Assembly (NCBI GenBank): GCA_963735025.1
Contig: CAVTJG010000009.1
Span: forward strand, 1,240,001 to 1,304,000
Reading direction: 5' to 3'
DNA from: JAABRB01 sp963735025
Lineage (GTDB): Bacteria; Pseudomonadota; Gammaproteobacteria; Burkholderiales; SG8-39
Length of the DNA: 64,000 bases
In this document: piece by piece, positions 1-9,107 of the stretch
Numbering within the stretch: position 1 is the stretch's first letter
How the letters are laid out: each line of letters begins with the position of its first letter
Position numbers and translations under genes: made by a program
Notes under the pieces: generated by a model
What the model was told of the DNA's origin: nothing
What the model saw: only the letters and a program-made list of their open reading frames with translations
The model's database searches: none

Positions 1-1
1 A

Positions 2-361
2 AACGAGGCGCTCGGCGATCTCCTGAAGCGCAACTTGACAGAAGATGTGGAAGCCGCGCTCACGCTGGAACCGATCCTGCTGCATCTCTGCGCGCACTAC
101 CTCGCGGAGGTGAAGGAAAGCGATCGGGAGGGTGCGCAGCTCATCGACCCGGTCGCGCGCTTCCATCTCGGCAATGGCGCACGTCTCGAGCGCATCAACT
201 GGCTGTCCGACACGTCGCCGCGCGGCATCAAGCAGTCATGCGGGCTCATGGTGAACTACCTCTACAAGCTGGATGACATCGAGGAAAACCACGAGGCTTA
301 TGCGCGCGAGGCGCGGGTGGTGATGTCAGGGCCGGTGAAGCGCTTGCTCCGGCCGCGCTAG
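2..361 (+). CDS. Malonyl-CoA decarboxylase, C-terminal fragment
   Basis: This is the 3' end of a gene entering from the left edge; the frame is open from base 2 to the stop at 359-361. The roughly 119 visible residues match the C-terminal acyltransferase-like half of malonyl-CoA decarboxylase, which converts malonyl-CoA to acetyl-CoA and CO2. The recognisable stretch is PVARFHLGNGARLERINW, followed by a conserved GLMVNYLYKLDDIE segment. The N-terminal helical domain lies outside the window, so no start can be given. The family assignment is by remembered motif similarity only. Confidence 0.85.
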   Translation, partial: NEALGDLLKRNLTEDVEAALTLEPILLHLCAHYLAEVKESDREGAQLIDPVARFHLGNGARLERINWLSDTSPRGIKQSCGLMVNYLYKLDDIEENHEAYAREARVVMSGPVKRLLRPR

Positions 362-411
362 AGTTATTTGGGTGCGCGCGATAGCGGGCCGAGCGGCATG
401 CACGCGAAGCA

Positions 412-470
412 GCCGGGTCCCCGCTCGACGGCGTGCCTTGCGGCACCATGAGCTCGCCCCGGGCCGGCAT
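412..470 (-). repeat. Interspersed repeat family 1, copy 1
   Basis: Read on the minus strand, this gap segment contains CCGGCCCGGGGCGAGCTCAT followed by GGTGCCGCAAGGCACGCCG and TCGAGCGGGGACCCG. Closely related blocks occur on the plus strand near 24709-24763 and 36918-36980. The three copies share the order CCGGCCCG, CTCATGGTGCCGCAAGGCA, CCGTCGAGCGGG. The rest of the 362-494 gap shows nothing else recognisable. Confidence 0.6.
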
Positions 471-494
471 ACCCCACGCTTGAGCGCGCGACAG

Positions 495-1513
495 TCAATC
501 GTGGCGGATGCAGATCTTCCCGAACTGCGCGCCGCTGGCGAGGTAGTCAAGCGCCGGGCGTAGCTCATCGAACGCGAAAGACTCGATCGACGACCGGCTG
601 CAGGCGATGCTGATCGATGGCGCGCGCCATCGCCTCGAAGTCCTCACGGCTGCCGACCGTGACGCCCTGCATTCGCACCGCGCGCGTGACGATCGGGCCG
701 AGGCGAACGTTCATCTTTCCGCCGGATAGCACGCCGATCATGCTCAGCGTCCCACCAACGCGTACCGCACGCAGCGATTGTTCGAGTGTCTGCTCGCCAC
801 CGACCTCGACGATATGATCGACGCCCTCGCCCCCGGAAAGCTCGCGGGCAACCTTTCCCCACTCCGGTACCTTGCGGTAGTTGATGAGCGCATCCGCGCC
901 CAGCGCGCGAACGCGCTCGAGCTTCGCGTCGCTCGACGAGGTCGCGATCACGTAGGCGCCGACGAGCTTGGCGAACTGAAGCGCGAAGAGCGAAACACCG
1001 CCGGTCCCCTGGACGAGCACCTTGTCGCCTGCCTTGATGCGTCCTTCGGTGACGAGCGCACGCCAGGCGGTGAGGGCGGCGCAGGGCAGTGTCGCGGCTG
1101 CGTCGTCGGAGAGATGCCCCGGTACGCGGGAAACGCTGCGCGCATCGATCGCCATGAGCTCCTGCATGGCGCCATCGAGCGGTCCGCCGAGAATCGCCGC
1201 GAGCAGCGCGGCACGTGGCGCACCACCGAACCACTCGGGAAAGAACATCGGGCAGACCCGGTCGCCGAGGGCGGACCCGCGTGACTCCCTCGCCGAGCGC
1301 AACCACCTCGCCGACCCCGTCCGATACGGGAACGAGCGGCAGCGTTCCCGTCGATGAGCCGTAGCCCCGCTTGAGCACGAAGAGATCGCGAAAATTGAGC
1401 GATGCGGCGCGCATCCTGATCAGCACCTGGCCCGGCGCAGGCGCCGGATCGGGGCGCTCGACGCGCCGCAGGTTGTCGATCGACCATTCGTCCTGAAGCT
1501 GATAGACCCTCAT
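495..1513 (-). CDS. Zinc-free MDR alcohol dehydrogenase / quinone oxidoreductase family (two frameshifts)
   Basis: A medium-chain dehydrogenase/reductase of about 339 residues, presumably NAD(P)-dependent. The GroES-like N-terminus starts at ATG 1513 (MRVYQLQDEW) and includes NFRDLFVLKRGYG. The Rossmann domain has the glycine motif GTGGVSLFALQF, and the C-terminus ends DYLASGAQFGKICI. The product is split over three frames. One shift lies near 1270-1282, where one C too many separates GVTRV from LGDRVCPMFF. The other lies near 575-585, where an extra T in a TTT run separates VVDRV from AFDELRPALDY. Both frames resume exactly, which suggests base-calling indels rather than decay. The substrate is unknown; it may belong with the CoA-ligase/SDR cluster to its right. 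Confidence 0.75.
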
Positions 1514-1615
1514 CGCACTTCTCCTCCGCGACGAATCCGCGCATCGATGCGGATCGCCATGCGCTATTCTACGCACGGCAGGGCCTTGAAATTCGACAAC
1601 GGAAGGCGATACGGA

Positions 1616-2611
1616 ATGAGGCGCAAGGCGCGCGGAACCTTTCGGCCCGACCCGGCATTTCTCGCACTGCGTCCCGCTGTCTCCGGCAATACCGTGAACG
1701 GACTGGGCGAGCCCGCCGAGCGGCAGCCGTCGCCGATATTCTGGCATCGACCGGAGCGGGAAGCGCATGGCGCAATGCAGGAGCACATCGTGGCGCGCTT
1801 CAATTCCGTGCCGGCGTTTCACAAAGCGTATGCGAAGGGCGATCGTGGCCCAAGCAAGCCCGATCCGATCGCCGCCGAGCGCATCAGCCGTTCCGCCGAG
1901 GAATGGACGGCCGCCGTCAAAGCGTTCGCGCTCGCGAACGAAGCCGATCTCGTCGGCATTGCGCGCATGGATCCGTCGTGGGTGTTCGAGGGCTATGCGA
2001 TCAGCCTGCCGTGGGTCATCGTGCTCGGTGTGTCGATGGACCATGCATTGCTTTCGGACCAGCCGTCGACCGCCGAAAATCCCACTGCGCAGGTGGAAGT
2101 GGGCGAGCAGTACAACCGCGGCGCGCGCGTCGCGATGCGTGTCGTGAACTTCATTCGCGGTCAGGGCCACGCAGCCGATCCGCACCAGGGCCCCTGGGCA
2201 GGCGCGCTGAGCATGATGCCCGCAGCCATGGCGTGCGGCTTCGGCGAACTGGGGAAGCACGGCTCCTTGATCAACCGGACTCTCGGGTCGTCATTCCGTC
2301 TGGCTGCCGTCACGACCGAGCTCCCGCTCGTCGCGGACCAACCGGACGCGTTTGGCGCAGACGATTTCTGCACACGCTGCCAGGTGTGCATCGACGCGTG
2401 TCCGCCCGATGCCATCTCGCCCGTCAAGCGGCTGGTCCGCGGCGTGGAGAAGTGGTACGTGGACTTCGATCGCTGCATACCGTATTTCAACGAGACCTAC
2501 GGGTGCGGAATCTGCATCGCGGTGTGCCCCTGGAGCACGCCGGGGCGCGCGCCGACACTCGCCGAACGATGGACCGCGCGCAGGGCGCGCGGGGGTGTCG
2601 GCCGGAAATAA
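1616..2611 (+). CDS. 4Fe-4S protein related to reductive dehalogenases / epoxyqueuosine reductase
   Basis: About 331 residues. The C-terminal third holds two ferredoxin-type clusters: CTRCQVCIDACP (C-x2-C-x2-C-x3-CP) and, after a spaced cysteine in DRCIPYFNETYG, CGICIAVCPW. The central region (MMPAAMACGFGELGKHGSLIN) resembles the cobalamin-binding core shared by reductive dehalogenases and QueG. There is no Tat signal, so it is probably cytoplasmic. I chose ATG 1616 because GGAAGG precedes it at good spacing; an in-frame ATG at 1547 lacks a ribosome site. It is divergent from the MDR gene. Corrinoid binding and any dehalogenase activity are inferences; it could be an uncharacterised oxidoreductase. 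Confidence 0.65.
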   Translation: MRRKARGTFRPDPAFLALRPAVSGNTVNGLGEPAERQPSPIFWHRPEREAHGAMQEHIVARFNSVPAFHKAYAKGDRGPSKPDPIAAERISRSAEEWTAAVKAFALANEADLVGIARMDPSWVFEGYAISLPWVIVLGVSMDHALLSDQPSTAENPTAQVEVGEQYNRGARVAMRVVNFIRGQGHAADPHQGPWAGALSMMPAAMACGFGELGKHGSLINRTLGSSFRLAAVTTELPLVADQPDAFGADDFCTRCQVCIDACPPDAISPVKRLVRGVEKWYVDFDRCIPYFNETYGCGICIAVCPWSTPGRAPTLAERWTARRARGGVGRK

Positions 2612-2632
2612 ACGGGCCGATGGCGCTCGGGA

Positions 2633-4273
2633 TTACCTGGCGCCCTGCGACGCGCCCTCGCGCAGCTTGAAGCGCTGCAGCTTGCCGGTCTCGGTGCGCG
2701 GCAGGACGTCGACGAACTCCACGGCGCGCGGATACTTGTAGGGGGCAATCGCCGACTTGACGTGGTCCTGCAGGGCCTTGGCCATCGCGGCGTCGCCGCG
2801 ATATCCGGGTTTCAGGACGACGTAGGCTTTCACGATCATTCCCCGCGCAGCGTCGGGAATACCAACCACGCCGCACTCCGCGACCGCCTCGTGTGTCAGC
2901 AGCGCGGTCTCGACCTCCGGACCCGCGATGTTGTAGCCGGCCGAGATGATCATGTCGTCGGTGCGCGCCTGGTAGAAGAAGTAGCCGTCCTCGTCCATCG
3001 AATAGGCATCGCCGGTCACGTTCCAGCCATTCTGGACGTAGACGGTCTGTCGATCGTCGGCGAGATATTTGCAGCCGGTCGGACCCTTCACCGCGAGCCT
3101 GCCGACGACGCCAGGCGCGCACGGCTTGCCATCGTCATCGAGCACGGTGGCGCGATATCCAGGGATGGCGTAGCCGGTAGCGCCTCGCCGCACGCGCTTC
3201 TCGGTGTGGGAGATGAAGATGTGAATCATCTCGGTCGAGCCGAGCCCGTCGAGAATCTCGATCCCGGTCGCCGCCTTGAACGCCTGACGAATCGGGTCCG
3301 GTAGCGCTTCGCCTGCCGACACGCACTTCTTGAGGCTGGAAAGATCGTACTTCGGTGCGAGCTCCGCCATCTGCCGATAGAAGGTCGGTGCGGTGAAGCA
3401 TACCGTCGCGTGAAAGGTCTGGATCGTTTGCAGCAGATCCGCCGGCGTGAGCTTCTCGATCAGGACCGTGGAGGCGCCGGCGCGCATCGGAAAGCACAGC
3501 ATGCCCCCCAATCCGAACGTGAAAGCCAGGGGAGGCGTCCCGCAAAAGACGTCGTCCGGGCCCGCCTTGAGGCACGAACGCGGGAAGAGGTCGCACATCG
3601 CCACGACGTCCCGGTGATAGTGGACGCAACCCTTCGGCTGTCCGGTCGTTCCCGACGTGAATGCGATGAGTGCCACGTCGTCCGCGGCCGTGTCGACGTT
3701 GTCGAACGTTTGCGGCTTGAGCGCGAGTGCGTCTTCGAGGGATCCCGGTGCGCCGTCGTTGAAATACAGGACCTGCTTGATCTGGGGGCACTGGGCCTGG
3801 GCACGCTGCATCTCCTCGTCCAGCCGAACGTCGCAGAGTGCGACCGAGCAATGTGCCTTGTCGATGATCTGCTTGAGCTCCTTGGCGCGCAGCAGCGGCA
3901 TCGTGGCCACTGCCACGCACCCGGCCTTCATGATGCCGAACCAGCAGGCGGCCATCATCGGATTGTTCGGGCCGCGCAACAGCACCCGGCTTCCTGGAAC
4001 CAGCATCAGGTCTTCGGCAAGCACGTGCGCGATCTGGTTCGCGCGGGCGAGCAGCTGCCGGTACGACCCGTGGTACTTCTGCCCGTCGACCATCGTATGG
4101 ATGACCGGCCGATCACCGTGCCCGTCGGCAACCATTCTGTCCAGTAGCTCGGCCGCGCAGTTCATGCGCTTCGGATAACGCACCTCCGGCCGCTCGAAGA
4201 CGAACTCGGGCATCCGATCCGGAGGGGGCAGATTGTCACGCGCGAAGGTGTCGACGTGCGCGGTATACGACAT
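2633..4273 (-). CDS. Aromatic acid-CoA ligase (benzoate / 2-aminobenzoate-CoA ligase family)
   Basis: An ANL-superfamily AMP-forming acyl-CoA synthetase of 546 residues, which activates a carboxylic acid to its CoA thioester through an acyl-adenylate. Visible motifs are the phosphate loop FTSGTTGQPKG (about 205-215), the adenine-side DGLGSTEM, the hinge-region TGDAYSMDEDGYFFYQARTD, and the C-terminal PRTETGKLQRF with the catalytic lysine. Family features such as ALCDVRLDEEM and FTFGLGGMLCFP recall 2-aminobenzoate-CoA ligases. The start is ATG 4273; the open frame extends further upstream without need. It is the last gene of a leftward cluster with an SDR and a hydrolase. The substrate remains an inference. 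Confidence 0.8.
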   Translation of the reverse strand: MSYTAHVDTFARDNLPPPDRMPEFVFERPEVRYPKRMNCAAELLDRMVADGHGDRPVIHTMVDGQKYHGSYRQLLARANQIAHVLAEDLMLVPGSRVLLRGPNNPMMAACWFGIMKAGCVAVATMPLLRAKELKQIIDKAHCSVALCDVRLDEEMQRAQAQCPQIKQVLYFNDGAPGSLEDALALKPQTFDNVDTAADDVALIAFTSGTTGQPKGCVHYHRDVVAMCDLFPRSCLKAGPDDVFCGTPPLAFTFGLGGMLCFPMRAGASTVLIEKLTPADLLQTIQTFHATVCFTAPTFYRQMAELAPKYDLSSLKKCVSAGEALPDPIRQAFKAATGIEILDGLGSTEMIHIFISHTEKRVRRGATGYAIPGYRATVLDDDGKPCAPGVVGRLAVKGPTGCKYLADDRQTVYVQNGWNVTGDAYSMDEDGYFFYQARTDDMIISAGYNIAGPEVETALLTHEAVAECGVVGIPDAARGMIVKAYVVLKPGYRGDAAMAKALQDHVKSAIAPYKYPRAVEFVDVLPRTETGKLQRFKLREGASQGAR

Positions 4274-4333
4274 CTGCGGCTCCTTTTCTCGCGGCATTAC
4301 TCTCCGCCCGCAGTGCAACGAGCGGTCGTCGAG

Positions 4334-5107
4334 TCACATTACCTCTCCGCCCGCAATGTTGATCGCCTGCCCGGTCACCGACTCTGCGCCCGGGAGGCAG
4401 AGCCAGAGAACCGCGTTCGCCACCTCGCCGGGCTGGATCATCCGCCCCTGCGGGTTATGACGCACCAGCGCGGCGCGTGCCTCGGCTTCCGACTTGCCCG
4501 TCTTCCGCGTGATGTTGGCGACTGCATCCTTGACGATATCGGTCTCCGTATAGCCCGGGCAGACCGCGTTCACCGTCACACCGGTCCGCGCCGCCTCCAG
4601 CGCAAGCGAGCGGGTGAGACCGATGACGCCGTGCTTGGCGGCGCAGTAGGCCGTCACGTAAGGATAGCCTACGAGCCCCGCCGTGCTGGCAATGTTCACG
4701 ATCCGGCCCCAGGCCTGCTTGATCATTCCCGGAACCGCCTCGCGCGTGCAGAGAAACGTACCGGTGAGATTCACTGCGAGCATTCTCTGCCAGAGCGCGT
4801 GATCAGTCTTTGCGAAGGGCGCGCTTTCCGCCTGGCCCGCATTGTTCACGAGAATGTCGATACTCGCGTGCCGGGCAAGAATCTGCGTGAACGCGGCAGC
4901 AACGGCACGCTCGTCACCGACGTCGCAGGCGGCTACATCGCAGGACGCGTGGCGCTTGATCTCTTCCGCCCGAGCTTCGAGTCGCGTGCGATCACGGCCC
5001 ACCAGCGTGACCGTTGCGCCCGCCTGCGCGAGCGCCTCCGCGATGGCCGAGCCTATGCCGCGCCCGCCACCGGTCACAACCGCGTGGCGACTTGTTAAGC
5101 CAGACAC
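4334..5107 (-). CDS. SDR-family dehydrogenase (3-hydroxyacyl-CoA dehydrogenase-like)
   Basis: A classical short-chain dehydrogenase of 257 residues. It has the cofactor motif TGGGRGIG at 12-19, NNAG at 88-91, the catalytic Ser141 in IASTAG, and YCAAK with Tyr154 and Lys158. The C-terminus ends in the usual AGGEVM-type segment. The start is GTG at 5107. The gene lies between a CoA ligase and an alpha/beta hydrolase on the same strand, so a hydroxyacyl-CoA oxidation step in an aromatic-CoA pathway is likely; this is from context only. A remnant of a second, closely similar SDR start lies directly upstream (5152-5196). Confidence 0.85.
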   Translation of the reverse strand: MSGLTSRHAVVTGGGRGIGSAIAEALAQAGATVTLVGRDRTRLEARAEEIKRHASCDVAACDVGDERAVAAAFTQILARHASIDILVNNAGQAESAPFAKTDHALWQRMLAVNLTGTFLCTREAVPGMIKQAWGRIVNIASTAGLVGYPYVTAYCAAKHGVIGLTRSLALEAARTGVTVNAVCPGYTETDIVKDAVANITRKTGKSEAEARAALVRHNPQGRMIQPGEVANAVLWLCLPGAESVTGQAINIAGGEVM

Positions 5108-5196
5108 GCTCGATTCTCACAAGATGCGGGTGCGGGCGTCCAACCTTCTCTCCCGCCTCCCGTCACGATCGCGTGGCGTCCGGTCAAGCCAGGCAC
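5095..5196 (-). pseudogene. SDR paralogue 5' remnant forming a 33-codon upstream ORF
   Basis: A second copy of the SDR gene start sits 89 bases upstream of the intact one. Its GTG at 5196 opens VPGLTGRHAIVTGGG, against VSGLTSRHAVVTGGG in the real gene, and it has its own GAGGAG ribosome site at about 5203-5208. After the glycine motif the similarity stops. The frame runs on for 18 unrelated residues and ends with TAA at 5095-5097, just inside the intact gene. This looks like the scar of a tandem duplication later deleted between copies. The short ORF overlaps the downstream start and could couple to it. Confidence 0.7.
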
Positions 5197-5216
5197 GCTA
5201 GCTCCTCAGATGCCGT

Positions 5217-6002
5217 TCAACGATGCTTGGCGAGAAAATCCGCGAGCGCGGCGTTGAATGCTTCCGGCTGCTCCACGTTCGCGAGATGCGCAGCCGACGG
5301 AATGACGACCAGTTCCGACCCCGGATAGTTTTCGTGTATCTCGCGGGCCATGGCGACCGGTGTCCCCATGTCCTGCTCGCCGACGATGACGAGCCCGGGA
5401 ACGTCTATCTCCCTGAGTCTTGCCGTGAGGTTTATCTTCGGAATCGCATGCGAGCATCCGACATAGCCAGCCACCGGTGTCGTGCGGATCATGTCCCCGA
5501 TCCGCTTGGTCTTGCCCGGATTCGCACTCCGGAATGGCTCGGTAAACCAGCGCTCCAGCGTTGGCTGCACGAGTGGCTCCATGCCCTTCGACTCGGCGAC
5601 CTTGATGCGCTCGGCCCAGAGCGGTCCGGCCTCCGCTGGATAACGACTCGTCGTATCGGCAAGGACCAGTGTCTTCAGTCTTCCGGGATACTTGAGGGCG
5701 AAGGTCTCGCCGATCATCCCGCCCAGCGACAAACCGACGTAGTGGCTCTCCTTGACGTCCAGCGCGTCGAGCAATCCCTTGAGATCGTCGGCAAGTCCAT
5801 CGAGCGTGTAGGCGCCTTTCGGTGCATCACTCGCGCCGTGACCGCGGGTATCGAATCGAAGCACCTTGAAGTGCTTGGCGAGCACGGCGGCCTGCTCGTC
5901 CCACATGTGCAGATTACACGCGAGCGAGTGGCTCATCGTGATCCACGGACCTTCGCCTTCGGCCGAATAGCTGATTTCGATGCCGTTCGCGCGAATTTTC
6001 AT
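5217..6002 (-). CDS. Alpha/beta hydrolase, 3-oxoadipate enol-lactonase-like
   Basis: A 261-residue alpha/beta-fold hydrolase. It shows the oxyanion-side region MSHSLACNLHMW, the FDTRGHGASD strand-loop, the nucleophile elbow GLSLGG with Ser92, and a C-terminal catalytic histidine in SAAHLANVEQP. These features match the PcaD-like enol-lactone hydrolase branch. The start is ATG 6002, preceded by GGAGGGGG; the alternative TTG at 6014 is unnecessary. It is the first gene of the leftward SDR / CoA-ligase cluster, so it may hydrolyse a ring-cleavage lactone or thioester in that pathway. The true substrate cannot be read from sequence. Confidence 0.75.
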   Translation of the reverse strand: MKIRANGIEISYSAEGEGPWITMSHSLACNLHMWDEQAAVLAKHFKVLRFDTRGHGASDAPKGAYTLDGLADDLKGLLDALDVKESHYVGLSLGGMIGETFALKYPGRLKTLVLADTTSRYPAEAGPLWAERIKVAESKGMEPLVQPTLERWFTEPFRSANPGKTKRIGDMIRTTPVAGYVGCSHAIPKINLTARLREIDVPGLVIVGEQDMGTPVAMAREIHENYPGSELVVIPSAAHLANVEQPEAFNAALADFLAKHR

Positions 6003-6060
6003 TTCCCCCTCCAATTGCTAACTTGGCCCGATCGACGCCAGCTTGTCGCGTGGTGCCGCG

Positions 6061-6558
6061 CTACTTCATGCCATCGCCGGAGACCGCATCGTACTGCGCT
6101 CCGTCCGGCTGCCAGATCGTTCCGGTCACCTTTGCGGACTTGCTCATCAGCACCGTCAGCATCATGAACGTGGCGTCGTCCATGTAGCGGTAACCGATCG
6201 AATAGTTGCCCGTCCAGTAGGCCTCGCGGATGAATGTCGGTCCCATTATCGCCTCGACATCCGCCTCCGTCATCCCTTCCGTGATCTTCAGGGAATTCTC
6301 GTAGGTCGCAAGGTTGCGAACGTCCTGGACGCGACCGTCGCGTCCGATTGTCACCCGCCACGTGAAGTAGCCGGTGGGCTGCAAGGTGTAATCCCAGACA
6401 GTCTCGCCGCTAGGCAGCTTCTGCTCGCGTGCCGGCTTGCCGCCGACGCGGAGGACATCCGCCTCGGTCATCCCGGCTTGTACCCTGTGTCCGACGGTGG
6501 CGGCGCAGCCCGCCAGCAGAATTGCGCAGGCGGCCAGTATCGCGGTCCACGGCTTCAT
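6061..6558 (-). CDS. Lipoprotein with two BamE/OmlA-like repeats
   Basis: A 165-residue putative outer-membrane lipoprotein. The signal peptide begins at ATG 6558 and ends in the lipobox LLAGC, with Cys18 the lipidation site. The mature part contains two SmpA/BamE-type units, VQAGMTEADVLRVGGKPARE and ITEGMTEADVEAIMGPTF. Each unit has the G-M-T-x-x-x-V pattern typical of that small fold. BamE proper is shorter and single-domain, so this is more likely an uncharacterised relative. It is separated from spoT by about 60 bases and from the hydrolase by a similar gap. Confidence 0.65.
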   Translation of the reverse strand: MKPWTAILAACAILLAGCAATVGHRVQAGMTEADVLRVGGKPAREQKLPSGETVWDYTLQPTGYFTWRVTIGRDGRVQDVRNLATYENSLKITEGMTEADVEAIMGPTFIREAYWTGNYSIGYRYMDDATFMMLTVLMSKSAKVTGTIWQPDGAQYDAVSGDGMK

Positions 6559-6671
6559 GGTGCTTCTCCTTGTTGCCAGTACTTCAATGCAAGGGGATTC
6601 CCGGGCGGACACCCCGCGGTTTGTTCCGGTCCTGACGTAGCCCGCCCCGATTACAAGACCACGAATCGCGG

Positions 6672-8798
6672 TCAGTCTCGCTGCCGCGAGATGCGTACGA
6701 CATCGGGAACGCGCCGGACGTTCCGCATCACGCGCGCCAGGTGCTGGCGGTTCCCGACCTGTATGGTGAACTGCATCGTCGTGTACATCCCGCGCTCTTC
6801 ATCCATGTTGACATTGTCGATATTGGATCCGGCTTCGGCAATCGCGGCCGCCACCTTGGCGAGTACTCCGCGCTGGTTCGCCGCCGTGACCCGGATCCCG
6901 ACGTCGTACATCTTCTCGGTGTCCGTTCCCCATTCCACGTCGATCCATTTTTCCGGGTCGGAACGCGATTTTGCCGCGGTCGGGCAATCGTGGGAATGCA
7001 CGACCAGGCCCTGACCCTTCTTGATGAAGCCCACGATCGGGTCGCCCGGAATCGGGCGGCAGCATTTTGCGAATTGCACCGCCATCCCTTCCGAACCGCG
7101 TATGACGATCGACCCGCCGGGGCGGTACTCGTCCGAGGCTTCGGTGCCGGGAGTGATGAGCAGTTCGCGCGCAACGATTGCGGGCAGTCGCTTGCCGAGC
7201 CCGATGTCGGCCAGGATTTCCTGGCGTGAGCGCGCGCTCGTCTCCCGCACCAGCCGCTCCCAGCGCTCCGGCTCGATTACGCTCGGTTCGGCCTCGAGCC
7301 CGCGCAGCGCCTGATTGAGCAGCCGCTCGCCGAGCGCCGAGGATTCCTCGAATTGCATGGTCTTCAGGAAGTGCCGGATCTGCGAACGCGCCTTGCTCGT
7401 CTTGACGTAGGAGAGCCACGCCGGGTTCGGATTCGCATGGGTGGCCGTGATGACCTCGATCTGGTCACCGTTCTTGAGCTCCGTGCGCAGAGGGACCAGC
7501 TCGTAGTTCACCTTCGCGGCCACGCATTTGTTGCCGATATCCGTGTGAACCGCATAGGCGAAATCCACGGGTGTCGCGCCGCGCGGCAGGGACTTGATCT
7601 CTCCCATGGGAGTGAATACGTAGACCTCGTCCGGGAAGAGGTCTACCTTGATGTGCTCGAGAAACTCGGCCGGGTCGCCGCTCGCGTTCTGAATCTCGAC
7701 GAGCGACTGGAGCCAGCGATGCGTGCGCTGCTGGACCTCGAAGAGAGTCCCCTGGTCGTCCTTGTACACCCAGTGCGATGCGACGCCGGTCTCGGCGATG
7801 CGATGCATGTCCCAGGTGCGGACCTGCACCTCGAGCGGCGTGCCGAAGGGACCGATCAACGAGGTGTGTAACGACTGGTAGCCGTTCACCTTCCGGATCG
7901 CGACATAGTCCTTGAACTTTCCCGGCACTGGTTTGTATAGGGAATGCAGCGCGCCGATCGCGAGGTAGCAGGATGGCACGTCGTTCACCACCACACGGTA
8001 TCCGTAGATATCCAGCACCTCGGAGAACGTCAGATGCTTCTCCACCATCTTCTTGTAGATCGAGAAGATGTGCTTCTCGCGGCCGGTCACCGTTGCCTCG
8101 ATGCCCGATTCGGCGAGCTTTTGCCGGATCGAGTCCACCACCTTCCCGACCACTTCGCGGCGATTGCCGCGCGCGGCCTTGACGGCCTTGGCGAGCGTCG
8201 CATAGCGCAGTGGATAGATGTACTTGAAGCCGAGCTCCTGCAGCTCGCGGTAGAGCGCGTCGAGCCCGAGGCGGTTCGCGATCGGGGCGTAGAGCTCGAG
8301 CGTCTCGCGTGCGACGCGCTTGCGCTGCGCGGCCGACACGGCCTCGAGCGTTCGCATGTTGTGCAGGCGGTCGGCGAGCTTGATCAGGATGACGCGCACG
8401 TCGCGCGCCATCGCGAGGAACATCTTGCGGAAGTTCTCGGCCTGCGCGTCGAGCGCGGTCTGGAATTCGATGCGATCGAGCTTCGATACGCCGTCGACAA
8501 GGTCCGCGACCGGCTTGCCGAACCGCTCGCTGATGTCATCCTTGACGACGTCGGTGTCCTCGAGAACGTCGTGCAGGAGCGCGGCGACCAGGGTCTGCGG
8601 ATCGAGGTGCCAGTGGGAGAGGATCTCGGCGACCGCCACCGGGTGGTGGATATAGGGCTCGCCGCTCTTCCGGAACTGGCCGTGATGAGCGCGGTCGCTG
8701 AAGTGGTAGGCCTCCTCGAGCCGGGTGATGTCGGCCGGCTTGAGGTAGCTCGCTACGGATGACTTGAGCTCGGCGAGCGGTTCGGCCAGCGCGCTCAT
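6672..8798 (-). CDS. spoT: Bifunctional (p)ppGpp synthetase/hydrolase
   Basis: A 708-residue RelA/SpoT-homologue enzyme that makes and degrades the alarmone (p)ppGpp. The N-terminal HD hydrolase domain is intact, with HHP at 51-53 and LLHDVLEDTDV around 74-84, so hydrolysis is expected. The synthetase domain carries YGYRVVVND and KVNGYQSLHTSL. TGS (FTPMGEIKSLPRGATPVDFAY) and C-terminal ACT (RGVLAKVAAAIAEAG) regulatory domains follow. Start ATG 8798. It follows rpoZ and gmk on the same strand, the usual proteobacterial order, and is probably cotranscribed with them. Confidence 0.97.
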   Translation of the reverse strand: MSALAEPLAELKSSVASYLKPADITRLEEAYHFSDRAHHGQFRKSGEPYIHHPVAVAEILSHWHLDPQTLVAALLHDVLEDTDVVKDDISERFGKPVADLVDGVSKLDRIEFQTALDAQAENFRKMFLAMARDVRVILIKLADRLHNMRTLEAVSAAQRKRVARETLELYAPIANRLGLDALYRELQELGFKYIYPLRYATLAKAVKAARGNRREVVGKVVDSIRQKLAESGIEATVTGREKHIFSIYKKMVEKHLTFSEVLDIYGYRVVVNDVPSCYLAIGALHSLYKPVPGKFKDYVAIRKVNGYQSLHTSLIGPFGTPLEVQVRTWDMHRIAETGVASHWVYKDDQGTLFEVQQRTHRWLQSLVEIQNASGDPAEFLEHIKVDLFPDEVYVFTPMGEIKSLPRGATPVDFAYAVHTDIGNKCVAAKVNYELVPLRTELKNGDQIEVITATHANPNPAWLSYVKTSKARSQIRHFLKTMQFEESSALGERLLNQALRGLEAEPSVIEPERWERLVRETSARSRQEILADIGLGKRLPAIVARELLITPGTEASDEYRPGGSIVIRGSEGMAVQFAKCCRPIPGDPIVGFIKKGQGLVVHSHDCPTAAKSRSDPEKWIDVEWGTDTEKMYDVGIRVTAANQRGVLAKVAAAIAEAGSNIDNVNMDEERGMYTTMQFTIQVGNRQHLARVMRNVRRVPDVVRISRQRD

Positions 8799-8889
8799 GG
8801 GGACTTCCGGATAAACGGCCCCGATCCGCGCGCCTGTGCGCCCGGCCCTTGCCGGCTCACCAGGACGCGCTCATGGACGGGGCGGGTGT

Positions 8890-9099
8890 TCAACTCACAT
8901 TGACGCGATTGAGCATCTCCAGTCCGACCTTGCCGGCCGCGAGCTCGCGCAGCGCGATCACGGTCACCTTGTCACGGTTCGTCTCGATCATGGGCGAGCC
9001 GCCCTGGGCGAGTTGACGCGCGCGATATGTCGCGGCGAGGGTGAGCTGGAAACGGTTGGGAATTCTCTTGAGGCAGTCGTCGACGGTGATGCGGGCCAT
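8890..9099 (-). CDS. rpoZ: RNA polymerase omega subunit
   Basis: The 69-residue omega subunit, which helps assemble and stabilise RNA polymerase and contributes to ppGpp sensing. The start MARITVDDCLKRIPNRFQLT and the following AATYRARQL are diagnostic. Start ATG 9099 fits the family; the open frame extends 16 codons further without support. The stop is about 90 bases before spoT, and the start is 9 bases downstream of the gmk stop, so the genes form an operon. Confidence 0.95.
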   Translation of the reverse strand: MARITVDDCLKRIPNRFQLTLAATYRARQLAQGGSPMIETNRDKVTVIALRELAAGKVGLEMLNRVNVS

Positions 9100-9107
9100 G
9101 GCAGATC

